From Aporrectodea caliginosa (taxonomy: Eukaryota > Annelida > Clitellata > Crassiclitellata > Lumbricidae): DNA of 64,000 bases. Below the pieces are notes generated by a model. That model was not told where the DNA came from, did no database searches, and saw only the letters and a program-made list of their open reading frames with translations. The stretch spans positions 1,658,348 through 1,722,347 of the forward strand of contig JACEVL010000029.1 in the NCBI GenBank assembly GCA_020284085.1. Reading direction: 5' to 3'. This document shows positions 27,169-33,350 of the stretch, piece by piece. The position numbers and the translations under genes were made by a program. Within the stretch, counting starts at the first letter, position 1; each line of letters begins with the position of its first letter.

Positions 27169-28262
27169 TATTAATATTATTAATTATTATTTTTTATTAT
27201 AATTATCATTATCATGCATTCATCAAGTGTCACTATCTACTGACCAAGCATCAAATGATGGCACTGAGCAACTGTGAGAGAAGGACTTGCTCAAGGACCC
27301 TACACACTGTACACAGCAACCCTCTCAAGGAAGGAGACTCGAACCCGTACTCTCCACTTTACAAGGCAAGCACTCTAACCAATCGGCCACCGTGTCCCAC
27401 TTAAAAAGCCACTTGTGCACGATCCTCAAAGGCGCTAAATAAACACTGTATGCATGTATGGGCGATGAAGAAAGAGGCCGAGGTATGGTGACCTAATTTC
27501 GACCTGAGAGGCCACGAATGAATCGCAGGTGAATATTGATTGAAAGATATTTGCATAGGACAAGTAGACTGAGTCATCGGTGAACAACTGCGGCCTACTT
27601 GCTCACGATCGACCCAGCATAGACAGCAACTGCTCTTCAGCTCAAGTTCAAATTCAACAGTGGTTAAATCCCAGGTTAGAAGACGTGCCCCAGTCCCTTA
27701 AGCTGGTCACAGGAAGGAAGTGTTAGCGACTCCCAGGGGTGTAGCCAGGAAAATATTTGAAGGGGTTTTAAGTTTTCAGGTGGTTTCCATTGGAAATTGT
27801 CACAATTTTCTACATTTTTAGTTTTTAATAACAGTAATACATTTATTTTGGGGGGGGTTGAAACCGTAAAACCACTCACTAAATACGCCCATTGCGACTT
27901 CATCTTCCTAACCTCGGCATATAAGGGCAGGTTTCTATACTACTTAGAACTTATTTTAAGTACTTAAAAGCTGCTACATAGATTATCTGGATAGATACAT
28001 CCGTATACAAATCCTTTGAATGAATGAATGAAAGAAAGAAAGAACGAATGAATGAATGCATGAATGATATTACCACATGGCAAAAAATCGAACAGAAACT
28101 CACCTTTGGCACATCCGACCTTCTGACCCCACTGGGGGGCGGTTTCTTCCACAATCCGTTCAACCCCGGATACGAGTCCCTGGCCGGCGATAAGGCACAA
28201 GCCTCAATGTCCATCCTCTGCCGATTGCAACGCTTACCGTCTTTGCATATCAGGCTCAGCAT
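191..28262 (-). CDS. Rgl: RalGDS/RGL-family Ral guanine-nucleotide exchange factor, 13 exons, 3' end outside window
   Basis: The product would load GTP onto Ral GTPases (RalA/RalB type) downstream of Ras at membranes; this role is known for the family. Thirteen exons join without a frame error (28104-28262, 18513-18608, 15520-15725, 14984-15043, 7480-7685, 6049-6176, 5174-5392, 4644-4747, 3715-3799, 3052-3159, 2132-2382, 1485-1568, 191-359) and give 625 codons. The REM domain spans about residues 100-235 and the CDC25 catalytic domain about 255-545, with the signatures [52 protein letters not shown] and [11 protein letters not shown]. The Ras-association domain and stop codon are not in the window. 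Orthology to one vertebrate paralog (RALGDS, RGL1, RGL2 or RGL3) cannot be decided; a single invertebrate member is expected. The first exon is the least certain part. Confidence 0.93.
1091..1275. repeat. Minisatellite, first block (about 4 units)
   Basis: Units of about 48-60 bases share AGCAGCATGGAGTTCTAAAC followed by TTAGAAC and a GTGGCTTTTG segment. The same unit recurs at 1801-2054, on the other side of RGL exon 12. Apparent open frames here are repeat shadows. Confidence 0.85.
1485..1568 (-). CDS. Rgl: RGL exon 12, end of CDC25 domain and start of linker
   Basis: Acceptor CTCTTTCAG, donor TCTAG/GTATGT, phase 2 to phase 2. [14 protein letters not shown] matches the family's 'sY.LScEiEp' end of the catalytic domain. 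The exon sits between two blocks of one dispersed minisatellite (1091-1275 and 1801-2054). Confidence 0.92.
1801..2054. repeat. Minisatellite, second block (5-6 units)
   Basis: Same unit as at 1091-1275, with variants such as AGCAGCACAGAATTCTAAAC. Units alternate with a GCTTTTGTAAGGGGCAGGAA spacer. It ends about 80 bases from the donor of RGL exon 11. Confidence 0.85.
2132..2382 (-). CDS. Rgl: RGL exon 11, C-terminal half of CDC25 domain
   Basis: Acceptor TTATTTCACAG, donor GAAAG/GTATGTG, phase 0 in and phase 2 out. [40 protein letters not shown] and [20 protein letters not shown] are nearly invariant in the family and hold the helical-hairpin region that displaces nucleotide from Ral. A TTAGGCCTAA palindrome lies inside its coding sequence near 2369. 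Confidence 0.98.
2716..2972 (+). mobile_element. tRNA-derived SINE, family A
   Basis: Head GTGTAGTGGTTATTGTGCTG plus GGGGTTCC resembles tRNA A and B boxes. The body carries CACTGTCGGTGGGAGCAGAC and a CTTCATACCCATGGCTGCC block, and the end is pyrimidine-rich. Homologous copies: 4845-5122, 32734-33006, 42625-42850, 45245-45500, 46310-46965 and 59365-59615. The polymerase III origin is inferred from the head. Confidence 0.75.
3052..3159 (-). CDS. Rgl: RGL exon 10, variable insert of the CDC25 domain
   Basis: Exactly 36 codons, phase 0, acceptor CTATTTTTAG and donor CCT/GTAAGT. It begins EGTAKFAD, matching the conserved 'EGTsKFA' of RalGDS/RGL, then continues into a basic stretch ([17 protein letters not shown]) where family members differ in sequence and length. 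Confidence 0.92.
3380..3592. repeat. CAGT/CATT tetranucleotide repeat
   Basis: Imperfect CAGTCAGTCATTCATTCAGT-type repeats fill the RGL intron between exons 10 and 9, ending about 120 bases from exon 9. Confidence 0.95.
3715..3799 (-). CDS. Rgl: RGL exon 9, CDC25 domain
   Basis: Acceptor CGCTTTGTAG, donor AGCAAG/GTGAGA, phase 2 in and phase 0 out. [18 protein letters not shown] followed by RTCRELLSK corresponds to the family's 'f.eLs.iFSd.nN...sRELL.K' segment. Satellites flank it on both sides (3380-3592 and 3905-4165). Confidence 0.95.
3905..4165. repeat. TGATCATGTTTGATTATGTC minisatellite
   Basis: About 20 imperfect 10-11-base units of the type GATCATGTTT / GATTATGTCT / GGTAATGTTT run through the intron beside RGL exon 9. 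Confidence 0.9.
4437..4585. repeat. TA dinucleotide repeats
   Basis: Two long (TA)n tracts separated by a short unique stretch, with a CATCATCA interruption. They lie just downstream (minus-strand sense) of the RGL exon 8 donor. Confidence 0.97.
4644..4747 (-). CDS. Rgl: RGL exon 8, CDC25 domain
   Basis: Acceptor TTTTCCTAG, donor AACAG/GTTGAG (a weaker GTTGAG donor), phase 0 in and phase 2 out. [20 protein letters not shown] and [12 protein letters not shown] match the signature RasGEF motif 'C..LkNFssl.AIvsaLqs..i.RLk.tW'. A long TA repeat lies 60-200 bases downstream. Confidence 0.97.
4845..5122 (-). mobile_element. tRNA-derived SINE, family A
   Basis: Reverse copy of the element at 2716-2972. 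On the minus strand the head reads TAGTGTAGTGGTTAGCCTGT and the B-box-like GGTTCAAATCC follows. The tail (AGCCTGAGGCAGCC and pyrimidines) lies at 4845-4900. It sits in the RGL intron between exons 8 and 7. Confidence 0.8.
5174..5392 (-). CDS. Rgl: RGL exon 7, CDC25 domain core
   Basis: Exactly 73 codons, phase 0 at both ends, acceptor CATTCTTACAG and donor [30 protein letters not shown] is diagnostic for Ral exchange factors as opposed to Sos or Ras[22 protein letters not shown] and the following WIDIAQ match the next conserved helices. Confidence 0.97.
5461..5665 (+). mobile_element. tRNA-derived SINE, family C
   Basis: Starts GATGGTTGAATGGTAACACG with a GGGTTTGATACA B-box-like block, then GGGCGCCTTGCAGGCTGCCA and TTAAATTTGACTC, ending in AT-rich sequence. 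A longer reverse copy lies at 22325-22590 and a 3' fragment at 58995-59105. Confidence 0.7.
6049..6176 (-). CDS. Rgl: RGL exon 6, start of CDC25 domain
   Basis: Acceptor GTTGTCAG and donor GCT/GTAAGT, phase 1 in and phase 0 out. The reading [18 protein letters not shown] leads into [12 protein letters not shown], the conserved opening of the CDC25 Ras-family exchange domain ('vAeQLT.mDaeLF'). Confidence 0.93.
6340..6490 (-). repeat. CR1/L2-type 3' tail with associated repeat
   Basis: Contains ATTTATATAGCGCCCCTTCA, the reverse complement of the standard tail, followed by a block ending CAGTTAGCAAAACAATGCAC. The latter block recurs at 7235-7275, 10975-11035, 34915-34975 and 57715-57765, so it belongs to the same dispersed element. 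Confidence 0.65.
7480..7685 (-). CDS. Rgl: RGL exon 5, REM domain second half
   Basis: Starts after TCTTTTAG and ends at CAAA/GTAAGG, phase 2 in and phase 1 out. It encodes [18 protein letters not shown] followed by [15 protein letters not shown], the conserved helices that close the REM domain (family pattern 'i...LgtWLdqypeDF..pp..p.L..L..y'). About 7.3 kb of intron separates it from exon 4. Confidence 0.93.
9254..9600. repeat. TA tract followed by TCTG/TCTC repeats
   Basis: A short (TA)n run is followed by imperfect CTGTCTGTCTCTCTCT repeats interspersed with near-identical segments such as ACGATTTCTCTCTC, indicating local duplication. Long open frames here are low-complexity shadows. Confidence 0.95.
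11490..11745. repeat. Tandem duplication of about 120 bases
   Basis: The segment with ATTCCGCACTGCAGTCA, GAATAGCTCCATTAATTAT and GCGGTAAAGCATTTATGT occurs twice, offset by about 120 bases, with small indels. It lies in the RGL intron between exons 5 and 4. No function is visible. Confidence 0.85.
12025..12125 (-). repeat. Retrotransposon 3' end with TTAC-type tail
   Basis: On the minus strand it reads ACCAAAGTGCG, then TTGATTAATAAAGAATATAC, then TTACTTAC. The same end occurs in plus orientation at 31925-32012. The AATAAAG plus short tetranucleotide tail is typical of non-LTR element 3' ends; the family is not recognised. Confidence 0.6.
12440..12540. repeat. TA/CA dinucleotide repeats
   Basis: (TA)n with ACACACATACA interruptions. 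Next to it (12540-12690) is a dispersed repeat with CCATTTGGCGGCGATGGGTA, also at about 24975-25110 and, reversed, at 42290-42440. Confidence 0.95.
12838..13205. repeat. CATT/CGTT tetranucleotide array and AGTTAT repeats
   Basis: Imperfect TTCATTCGTTCATTCATTCA units for about 320 bases, then a short (AGTTAT)n run. A block containing CGTTAAATGGTTAATTCATT occurs twice, so part of the array was itself duplicated. Confidence 0.95.
14455..14755. repeat. CT/TCTG pyrimidine-rich array
   Basis: About 300 bases of imperfect CTGTCTCTCTCTCTCTCCAT units in all three frames, read as Ser/Leu-rich peptides one way and Arg/Glu-rich the other. These are not genes. Confidence 0.97.
14984..15043 (-). CDS. Rgl: RGL exon 4, REM domain linker
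   Basis: A 60-base exon with acceptor TTCTCTTACAG and donor ACG/GTCAGT, phase 2 to phase 2. It encodes [19 protein letters not shown]. It is accepted because it joins exon 3 to exon 5 in frame and lies where family members have a variable REM insertion. Both sides are repetitive: AATGAACG repeats lie just upstream (15058-15172). Confidence 0.75.
15058..15172. repeat. AATGAACG-type tetranucleotide repeat
   Basis: Imperfect GAATGAATGAACAAATGAAA units begin about 15 bases upstream of the RGL exon 4 acceptor (minus-strand sense). Confidence 0.9.
15186..15540. repeat. Minisatellite built on the RGL exon 3 end and splice donor
   Basis: About 12 imperfect units of roughly 20-30 bases share CATAAGTTACCTTTTAAGGA and AGTTACTGA. 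The last unit is the exon 3 boundary itself: the minus strand reads ACTCCTCAAAAG/GTAACTTATG at the real donor and ACTCCTTAAAAGGTAACTTA inside the array. Many units therefore carry a donor-like AAAGGTAACTT with exon-like flanking bases. Confidence 0.9.
15520..15725 (-). CDS. Rgl: RGL exon 3, REM (RasGEF-N) domain first half
   Basis: Encodes 68 codons plus two bases. [17 protein letters not shown] and [17 protein letters not shown] are the hallmark REM motifs of RalGDS/RGL proteins. The acceptor is GCTTCAG and the donor AAAAG/GTAACTT, phase 2. This donor and the last dozen coding bases recur in tandem through the following intron (see 15186-15540). Confidence 0.95.
16040..16205 (+). mobile_element. 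CR1/L2-type reverse-transcriptase C-terminal remnant
   Basis: Encodes [20 protein letters not shown], matching the [19 protein letters not shown] motif of the element at 22689-23485. The frame decays after about 50 residues. It ends just before the hAT insertion at 16218. Confidence 0.75.
16218..17780. mobile_element. Non-autonomous hAT-type DNA transposon, 1563 bases
   Basis: An exact 8-base target duplication, ATATACAT, flanks the element (16210-16217 and 17781-17788). Ends begin TAGGGCTGCAG on the left and, reversed, TAGGGCAGGTA on the right, with TTAATCGATTAA-rich subterminal sequence. A short frame near 16352 ([19 protein letters not shown]) may be a transposase N-terminus remnant (inference). 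A segment with GATGGCTAA and TTATTGAAG occurs at both about 16408-16450 and 17523-17565, suggesting that the middle was inserted or duplicated. No complete transposase is present. Confidence 0.85.
17379..17440. repeat. AAT trinucleotide repeat
   Basis: (AAT)n with one AAAAA interruption, inside the hAT element. Confidence 0.97.
18223..18500. repeat. GACA tetranucleotide array
   Basis: Imperfect CAGACAGACAGAGACAGACA repeats of about 280 bases next to the RGL exon 2 donor. One of several GACA/TGTC arrays in the window. Confidence 0.97.
18513..18608 (-). CDS. Rgl: RGL exon 2, segment before the REM domain
   Basis: Ninety-six bases, phase 0 at both ends, with acceptor TTTTTTCCCAG and donor ATG/GTAATA. 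The 32 residues include [17 protein letters not shown], matching the family's conserved 'WGEE..eGAVY.VtLkrvq' segment just before the REM domain. A (GACA)n array starts about 13 bases beyond the donor. Confidence 0.85.
18875..19030 (+). mobile_element. CR1-like reverse-transcriptase end remnant
   Basis: Encodes [19 protein letters not shown] followed by [11 protein letters not shown] and a stop. This matches the usual 'RVVn.WNsLp..vv.a.svn.FK..Ld' end of CR1-type ORF2. A reverse copy lies at about 33230-33350. It is distinct from the GPSLWN-type element. Confidence 0.7.
19083..19215 (+). repeat. Dispersed repeat, family D
   Basis: Shares CACGGTCCGTAAACTGGAAC and CTCACCCGATCAATTCACTG with 39253-39370; a shorter related segment lies near 9150-9180. 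Nature unknown. Confidence 0.6.
19775..19952 (-). mobile_element. tRNA-derived SINE with intact A and B boxes
   Basis: On the minus strand it begins GAGTGGCCGAGTGGGCTGGT (A box of the Ser/Leu-tRNA type), then has CCGGGTTCGATCCCCGG (B box), and continues into unrelated body sequence ending in a repeated CAATA tail. The tail and body show it is a SINE, not a tRNA gene. The well-preserved boxes suggest a recent insertion. Confidence 0.8.
20090..20330. repeat. TTTCACCACATCACTTCATA minisatellite
   Basis: About ten 22-24-base units, well conserved in the centre (20130-20230) and degenerate at the edges. Confidence 0.92.
20985..21520 (-). mobile_element. tRNA-derived SINE, family B, interrupted by a hAT MITE
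   Basis: The outer sequence (GCATCAATCGATGGCGCTGAG, then CTTGCTCAAGGTCC, CTCGAATCCC and CTCTAACCAATCCACT) matches 27205-27400. On the minus strand the right end is tRNA-like: TTGGTTAGAGTGC and GGGATTCGAG. The hAT MITE at 21013-21349 splits it and came later. Confidence 0.75.
21013..21349. mobile_element. hAT-type MITE, 337 bases
   Basis: Flanked by a perfect 8-base duplication ATTAAGCG (21005-21012 and 21350-21357). Terminal inverted repeats read CAGGGCCGGATTAA and, reversed from the right, CAGAGCCGGATTAA. Internal GGGGGCCCTAAGCC and GGGGGCCCTCAAAACG blocks are shared with the element at 46529-46821, which lies in opposite orientation. Confidence 0.92.
22325..22590 (-). mobile_element. tRNA-derived SINE, family C
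   Basis: Reverse copy of 5461-5665: GGCAGCCTGCAAGGCGCCAA, GAGTCGAATTTAACTG, and a head reading GGTTGAATGGTAATACAC on the minus strand. Confidence 0.75.
22689..23485 (+). mobile_element. 5'-truncated CR1/L2-group non-LTR retrotransposon, ORF2 C-terminus
   Basis: An open frame of about 245 residues encodes the end of the reverse transcriptase and the C-terminal region: [49 protein letters not shown] and [20 protein letters not shown], then a stop after GSASE. A short 3' UTR with GAAGGGGCGCTATATAAAT and an (AGAT)n tail follows. The upstream RT motifs and endonuclease are missing. The intact frame suggests a fairly young insertion; it probably supplies the tail seen across the window. Confidence 0.9.
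24784..24900. repeat. TA/CA dinucleotide repeats
   Basis: Several (TA)n runs followed by ACACACACACGC. Confidence 0.95.
25205..25310. repeat. CA-rich microsatellite
   Basis: Imperfect (CA)n with AAACACAC and CGCACAC variants for about 100 bases. Confidence 0.97.
25638..26255. repeat. GACA tetranucleotide array with unique interruption
   Basis: About 600 bases of CAGACAGACAGAAAGACAGA-type repeats, broken at about 25700-25800 by less repetitive sequence. It gives long Cys/Leu/Ser-rich or Asp/Arg-rich shadow frames. Confidence 0.97.
26604..26752. repeat. AATTAAAACC minisatellite
   Basis: Imperfect AATTAAAACTAATTAAAATT units, very AT-rich, about 150 bases. Confidence 0.92.
27085..27175. repeat. 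ATC trinucleotide repeat
   Basis: AATCATAATCAT repeats grading into about 17 pure ATC units. Confidence 0.97.
27205..27400 (-). mobile_element. tRNA-derived SINE, family B
   Basis: Contains GGCACTGAGCAACTGTGAG, ACTTGCTCAAGGACCC and, at the right end, CTCGAACCCGTACTCTCCAC with AACCAATCGGCCACCGTG. On the minus strand this is GGCCGATTGGTTAGAGTGCT followed by GGGTTCGAGTCTCC, a tRNA-like A and B box pair. Confidence 0.82.
28104..28262 (-). CDS. Rgl: RGL exon 1 (candidate N-terminal coding exon)
   Basis: A frame starting [10 protein letters not shown] at 28262 runs 53 codons to a strong donor (AAAG/GTGAGT), phase 0. The next recognised exon also starts in phase 0. An inner ATG at 28214 ([10 protein letters not shown]) is an alternative start, and an upstream acceptor could make this an internal exon. 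The sequence ([19 protein letters not shown]) shows no known domain, as is usual for the variable N-termini of this family. It is linked to the gene only by position, phase and donor quality. Confidence 0.5.
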
Positions 28263-30604
28263 TAAAAACGTTGTTCTTACAACGTGATAAGTCGAATAAT
28301 ATCCTGATCTAAGTCAACATAGCAAAAGCTGTCTCTTTTTATCTCCACAGAAAGTTCCAGAAAGGTCGAGTTTCTAACTGTACGAGAGCTTAACGCGATG
28401 ATACATCTCTGTAAGTGTTGATGAGCCTCACAAGTTTCTTCTTAACGTCGTTGATTGGAACTCGCCGCAGAATTAAACGTTCTTCGAAAACGATTAAGTC
28501 CTCGAGAGTTATAATCCAGTATAGAGTTCAGAAAACAGTATCACTGTGTAAAAAACACAGTTGTCCAGTTCCTTTTCAACAGGGCTGTTCCTGGAATGAA
28601 ATAAAACCACAAATAGTGATGATGCGAGCAGGCGGACTATAGATATAATTGCGCGGAGAGATTAGACTACATCCCTTTTGAAAAGAGCCAAAGTACAGTA
28701 GTACAGTGCCAGGGAACCCTGTATAGGCCCGTATTAGTCAATTCAAACACGAGACTAGATCTTCGGTCGGATTAATCAAACACAACTGCGCATATGTTAG
28801 TCAAATCGTTCGGTTAGTATGTGCTAGGGCCAGACCAACAATTAAAACCCTATATAATTCCGACGCAACAGCCCTATACAGTTATCAGCTTCCTGCTCAA
28901 AATTGACAAGTATAATTAAGTTTGAAGGAGAGGCAGAAAGCTCCGCCTCCCACGCCCCCTCCTCATTTCCCCCTGCCCCCATCACTGACTCATCCCCGCA
29001 TATTAACCGCCCAACGCCGTGACGACACTCCACATCTGCGCCAGGCGGGGTTACCGAAATAGTACTCCGTGGCCAGGGCAATTTGACGCAAGCGCTGCAG
29101 CCCTGCAACATCCCAGCTCGGAAAGACGATATCCCTGTGATGCCACCCGCCCACTTAAAAACCCCCGAACAACGAACAAAGGCCCAGACGCTCCAATAGC
29201 ATCACATTAGCGTAACCCCACAGCCTTACGTCATTCACCCGGTAGGAACGTCACGACTGAGTGGGGCAGAAATAGAACACCCGTGGCAGCCTCCAGAAAC
29301 GTATCACGTAAATCCTACGCATATCAAATAATTTACCCAATAAATTTACGGTAAATTAGGGCGAGGTAGACGTGAACGTTCCTGGCTGTCACATGATGTT
29401 AAACACGCAATACTCTTAGTAATCGCAGTTCAGTTAAGACACCTCGAAATCGCTCGTTACTGACGCTTTAACTGGTAAATTTCGATCATTCCATTCATAA
29501 TGCCATAACAATCACAGACAGTTTGAGATGAACTACTTTATATGTTGCAAAAATATTGAATATTAGTGAAATTGTAAAGCTCCGTTTGACACCTTTAATG
29601 GTGTCGTTCGGATGCTACAAGTTTCTGGTTCTGATTGTATTTTATATTTTCTGTATTGTCGTCAACGGCCTTTGATGTCATAAGACGACGTTAAACTGTA
29701 GAGAAATAAATAATAATGTCATTCAATACAATACGAAATTTATAGGGCGCTTTAATCAGACAAGTCTTGCACGACAGCACGCTTTAAATCGCTGCATACA
29801 ATATTTTACTCTGCAAATGTAATTATTCATAGAGTTTTCGATTATAATAATAATAAACCGAATGCATTTATTCTGTAAACAAGACGCGATAATTACTGTC
29901 CACTACAGTAGGGCCGCGTTCATACTAGTCACACACGTTCATTAAGAAATTTAAAGTCCGATATATTATTGGTCCTTGATTAATAATTATTAGGCCTTAT
30001 TTATACAATTTTTCAATTTTAAATCCTTTTATCCAATGCTCTAAAAGTCTATAAACACTGGATATCAAGGCAGTTTCCTTTACTGGATTTTATTTCTCAT
30101 ATTATATAAATACGTCGTATTCGACACCTTTAAATCGCTCCTCTTCGATGTAATATAAATACCAATTTCGCTGAGTCTGACGTTTGCATGTTATGTGAAG
30201 AAGTTGTTCAAGTAGTAACTGAACAAATAATAAATTATTATCAAGCTAACATAATATATATCTGTAACAGCCACACGATCTTGTGAAAACACTGCATGCT
30301 AATACTAATCTGTAGTATTTATGTCAGTAGACATTCGATGCAATTGCTACAACAAATACAATACAATACAATACATACTAGGCGATCTCAGTAAGAAGTC
30401 GTAAAGCGACATCTTTTGCCTGCAGCAGGAAACTTGGTTGGCCTCAGTTTTTTAAATCCACGATAACGCATTGTATATATGGTTGGTTACTTGCTGTATA
30501 ACAGAGATGATTAGCGTTGCCCTCCTACTTTCTCCATGCTTTGGACTGGAACTACCGCAGGTAGGCAGTATACTGGTGGCATATCATGACGAAAGTTCGG
30601 TTAA

Positions 30605-31059
30605 GGGGCCGTCCATAAATGACGTCACGCACCTAGGGGAGGGGGTCGGAAATTTGTGACGATGTGTGACATGGGGGGGGGTCAGCCAAGTGTGACGTCA
30701 CATCACGTCTGTGTAATTAAATTTAACAATTAACAACAATTTAATCTTAAAATAACAGCTCTAATTTTGAGTATTAAAATTTTCATAATTTTTGATTATT
30801 TTTATGTATACGGGCACCATTATTAATAATTTTCTAATTATTTAAATATTTGTCACCATAAGATTTTAAATACTTATTACAATGACAATAATTGGGCATT
30901 GAAACATGTTTTATTATCATGTGGAAGTTTCGTTTTAGGGGGGTCAGAGCTTTGTGACGTCATTTGTCAGGGGGGTGTGACTTTTTGTGACGAAGTGTGA
31001 CGAGGGGAGGGGGGTCAAAAATCGGCCAAAATAGCGTGACGTCATTTATGGACGGCCCC
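30605..31059. mobile_element. PIF/Harbinger-like MITE, 455 bases
   Basis: Long terminal inverted repeats begin GGGGCCGTCCATAAATGACG and are mirrored at the right end. A three-base TAA duplication flanks the element (30602-30604 and 31060-31062), as for the TWA target of PIF/Harbinger transposons. Subterminal GTGACGTCA and GGGGGGTCAG blocks also appear inverted. The centre is AT-rich and non-coding. The superfamily call rests on target-site length only. Confidence 0.85.
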
Positions 31060-31111
31060 TAATGAAGTATGACAAGATACAACAGAAGTCATAAAACTAC
31101 CTACCACCTAC

Positions 31112-31520
31112 TAGAGCTGTACCGATATCGCTTTTGCCGATTATGCCGATACCGCGTATAGCCGATTATTAAATTGCCAATTCCCAATTTTTGAGACCGA
31201 ATATTTCATAATTTGTTTAGTCAAAATGTTCGGTTCCACAAACGTAAACCAGTAATTTATCGTCACAACTATAAGGGAGGACGTTTTAATTAAGTTGGGA
31301 AGTTGTTAACGATATGTTTTAATGCGTAAATAATAAGGGACGTAAAACGATAGATGAAAATCGATGATAAACTTGGAATATGCAATAATTCAAGTAAAAT
31401 TATAACACAATTTTGACATCGGCACCGATTAACCGGTTATTTCTGCCGATACCCGATTATGCCGATTGTTCTAATAATCGGCCCGATTACGCGTGTGGCC
31501 GTTTAATCGGTACAGCTCTA
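31112..31520. mobile_element. hAT-type MITE, 409 bases
   Basis: Flanked by a perfect 8-base duplication CCACCTAC (31104-31111 and 31521-31528). Termini read TAGAGCTGTACCGAT and, reversed from the right, TAGAGCTGTACCGAT, followed by repeated GCCGATTATGCCGATA-type subterminal motifs. No coding capacity. It starts only 52 bases from the MITE at 30605-31059. Confidence 0.92.
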
Positions 31521-31924
31521 CCACCTACCTACCTACCGACCTATCTGTCTGTCTATTTATTAATGTTGTAGTAGTTGAAGGAAGCCATGTTTACAAGTAA
31601 CAACTGTTGGTTCATCACATGTACCCAAAATGCCCTGTGCCCTCATCAAATACTCCTATGAGCATTTTCAAAGGGCCTGACCCCGATGACCGTCCTCTCT
31701 CTCCCCCAACCCCCAATCCGACAGCCGATCTGTACGCCCAGCAGCGTCAGAACTACTCCCCACCCCGTCAGACCCACTAGTAGGCTACCCGTATCGCCCA
31801 CATGTACACGGGGCATGTACTCCATGGACTACTCCCCCCAAAAAGTCGCTCCCCTACACCCTGCGCCCAGATTACATGACCGTAATACTCCTACAAGCTG
31901 ACAATCTTTCTCCAAATCGTTTAT

Positions 31925-32012
31925 AATAAGAATGTTATACTCTGTACAAATGTATGTACACCAAAGTGCGGATATGCAATTGGTTGAATAAAGAATATAC
32001 TTACTTACTTAC
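31925..32012 (+). repeat. Retrotransposon 3' end with TTAC-type tail
   Basis: Contains ACACCAAAGTGCGGATATGC, TTGAATAAAGAATATAC and a (TTAC)n tail, matching 12025-12125 in reverse. The preceding stretch (31686-31901) is Pro-rich and open but not recognised; it may belong to the same element. Confidence 0.6.
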
Positions 32013-32733
32013 TTTACACATATTTGTTTACTAAACAAATATCACCAAGTTCTGCAATTATGTCCGTTAACCATACACACAGTTTTAAAAAAATCCCGGC
32101 GGTTCTGCACCCTAACTATACTCCCACTATAAACGTTTTCTTCACCCCAGGGTGGAAACTATACGCCAGAAACCTATCACTCACCGTACAGCTGATAAAT
32201 CATGGCACACAGAGTATTCTGTGTTGAGTATATCCATGCGAACAGCGGCTTAAATTAGTGGCACGTTGAGTAAGAAGTGAGTGTCTTTGAGTGAAGGGTT
32301 TCGGAGAGAGTCTTTCTGGCTTCCACCCACCCATCCATGGTGGAATATGGATCTAATCAGGACTGGATGAGTTGCTTCCAGAAGTTCCAGTGTGTCTTCC
32401 AACTCGTGGTGGGTTTCTCGTAGGGCATGTCGGTACCATTTAAATTTTTCCCATACATCTACTTAGCCTACTCAGCTATAATGAATATAACGACCATATC
32501 CAGCCGGTGGGAAGATCAGCTGGTAAGAGAAATGCAATTGCTAACGCTTCATACCCACGGCTGCCTCTCAGGCTAATTTAAGAGACTTCTCCTTTTCTCC
32601 TCCTCCTCCTCCACATCTTCCTCCTCCTCCTCCTCCTCCTACTTGCCACCTAACTGGGATTAGCTGTGAATACTTATTCTCTCAAAGTTGACCGTTAACT
32701 CGTTCTCGTTCACGCTGTTCTAAATGGGAAATG

Positions 32734-33006
32734 AAGAAGAGCAGTCCCTTAAGCTAGCCCTGAGGCAGCCATGGGTATGAAGTGTTAGCCACTTCATTGT
32801 TCTCAGCTTCAGCATATGAGGGTGGGCGACCAGTCCTCTCCATCACCGTCTCATCTTCCCACTAACAGTGTACGGTCAGTGTACTCATCCTAGCTGAGTT
32901 GGCTAGGGGGTACAGCAGAAAGCTCTAACAATTTCTGCCCTGGTGGGATTTGAACCCGACCTCTTGATTGCCAGTCCAGCGCGCTAACCACTACACTACC
33001 GAGCCT
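32734..33006 (-). mobile_element. tRNA-derived SINE, family A
   Basis: Minus-strand head TAGTGTAGTGGTTAGCGCGC and B-box-like GGTTCAAATCC; body with ACACTGTTAGTGGGAAGATG; tail GGGACTGCTCTTCTT. A plus-strand 3' fragment lies just left (32500-32595) and another minus fragment at 33945-34015. Confidence 0.85.
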
Positions 33007-33229
33007 CCACCCCCCCCAATTGATGAACAAACGAACGAACGACTTATAGGAAACAGGGTCTGTCGCAAGTGGGCCAAGTACTTGCGAGTCAAGTGTGTCG
33101 GAGCTGCTAGAAGTGTGCTTTGATACCAGACACTTCATTTAGCTGTGGTGTTCAAGCCACAGGTATAGGCTACTAGTCTGGTGCTAGCGGATATCCCTAA
33201 GTGTCACAGCACCACTGTGTTACCAGATA

Positions 33230-33350
33230 TATCGTATACACAGAGTTTTAAGTGGCTCTGAAGACGCTCAGTCTGTGAACCTGTACTGCTTACTATCTCA
33301 TCTCGCCTAGCTTCCTCTTAAAAGCTGTGATACCGTCCACTGAGACTGTA
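33230..33350 (-). mobile_element. CR1-like reverse-transcriptase end remnant
   Basis: The minus strand has AGTGGACGGTATCACAGCTT followed by TTAAGAGGAAGCTAGGCGAG, matching 18930-18970. It is a short decayed fragment. Confidence 0.65.

Noticed and set aside
27730..27870. Possible transposon end CAGGGGTGTAGCCAGGA
   Set aside because: Resembles hAT termini, but no partner end or target duplication seen. The same holds for CAGTGGCGACGCCAGAG near 43963.
28842..29210. Frames on both strands near the RGL first exon
   Set aside because: No similarity recognised and no compatible splice sites linking them to RGL exon 2.
31686..31901. Pro-rich plus-strand frame of 71 codons
   Set aside because: It precedes a retrotransposon-type 3' end at 31925-32012, and composition alone does not support a gene.
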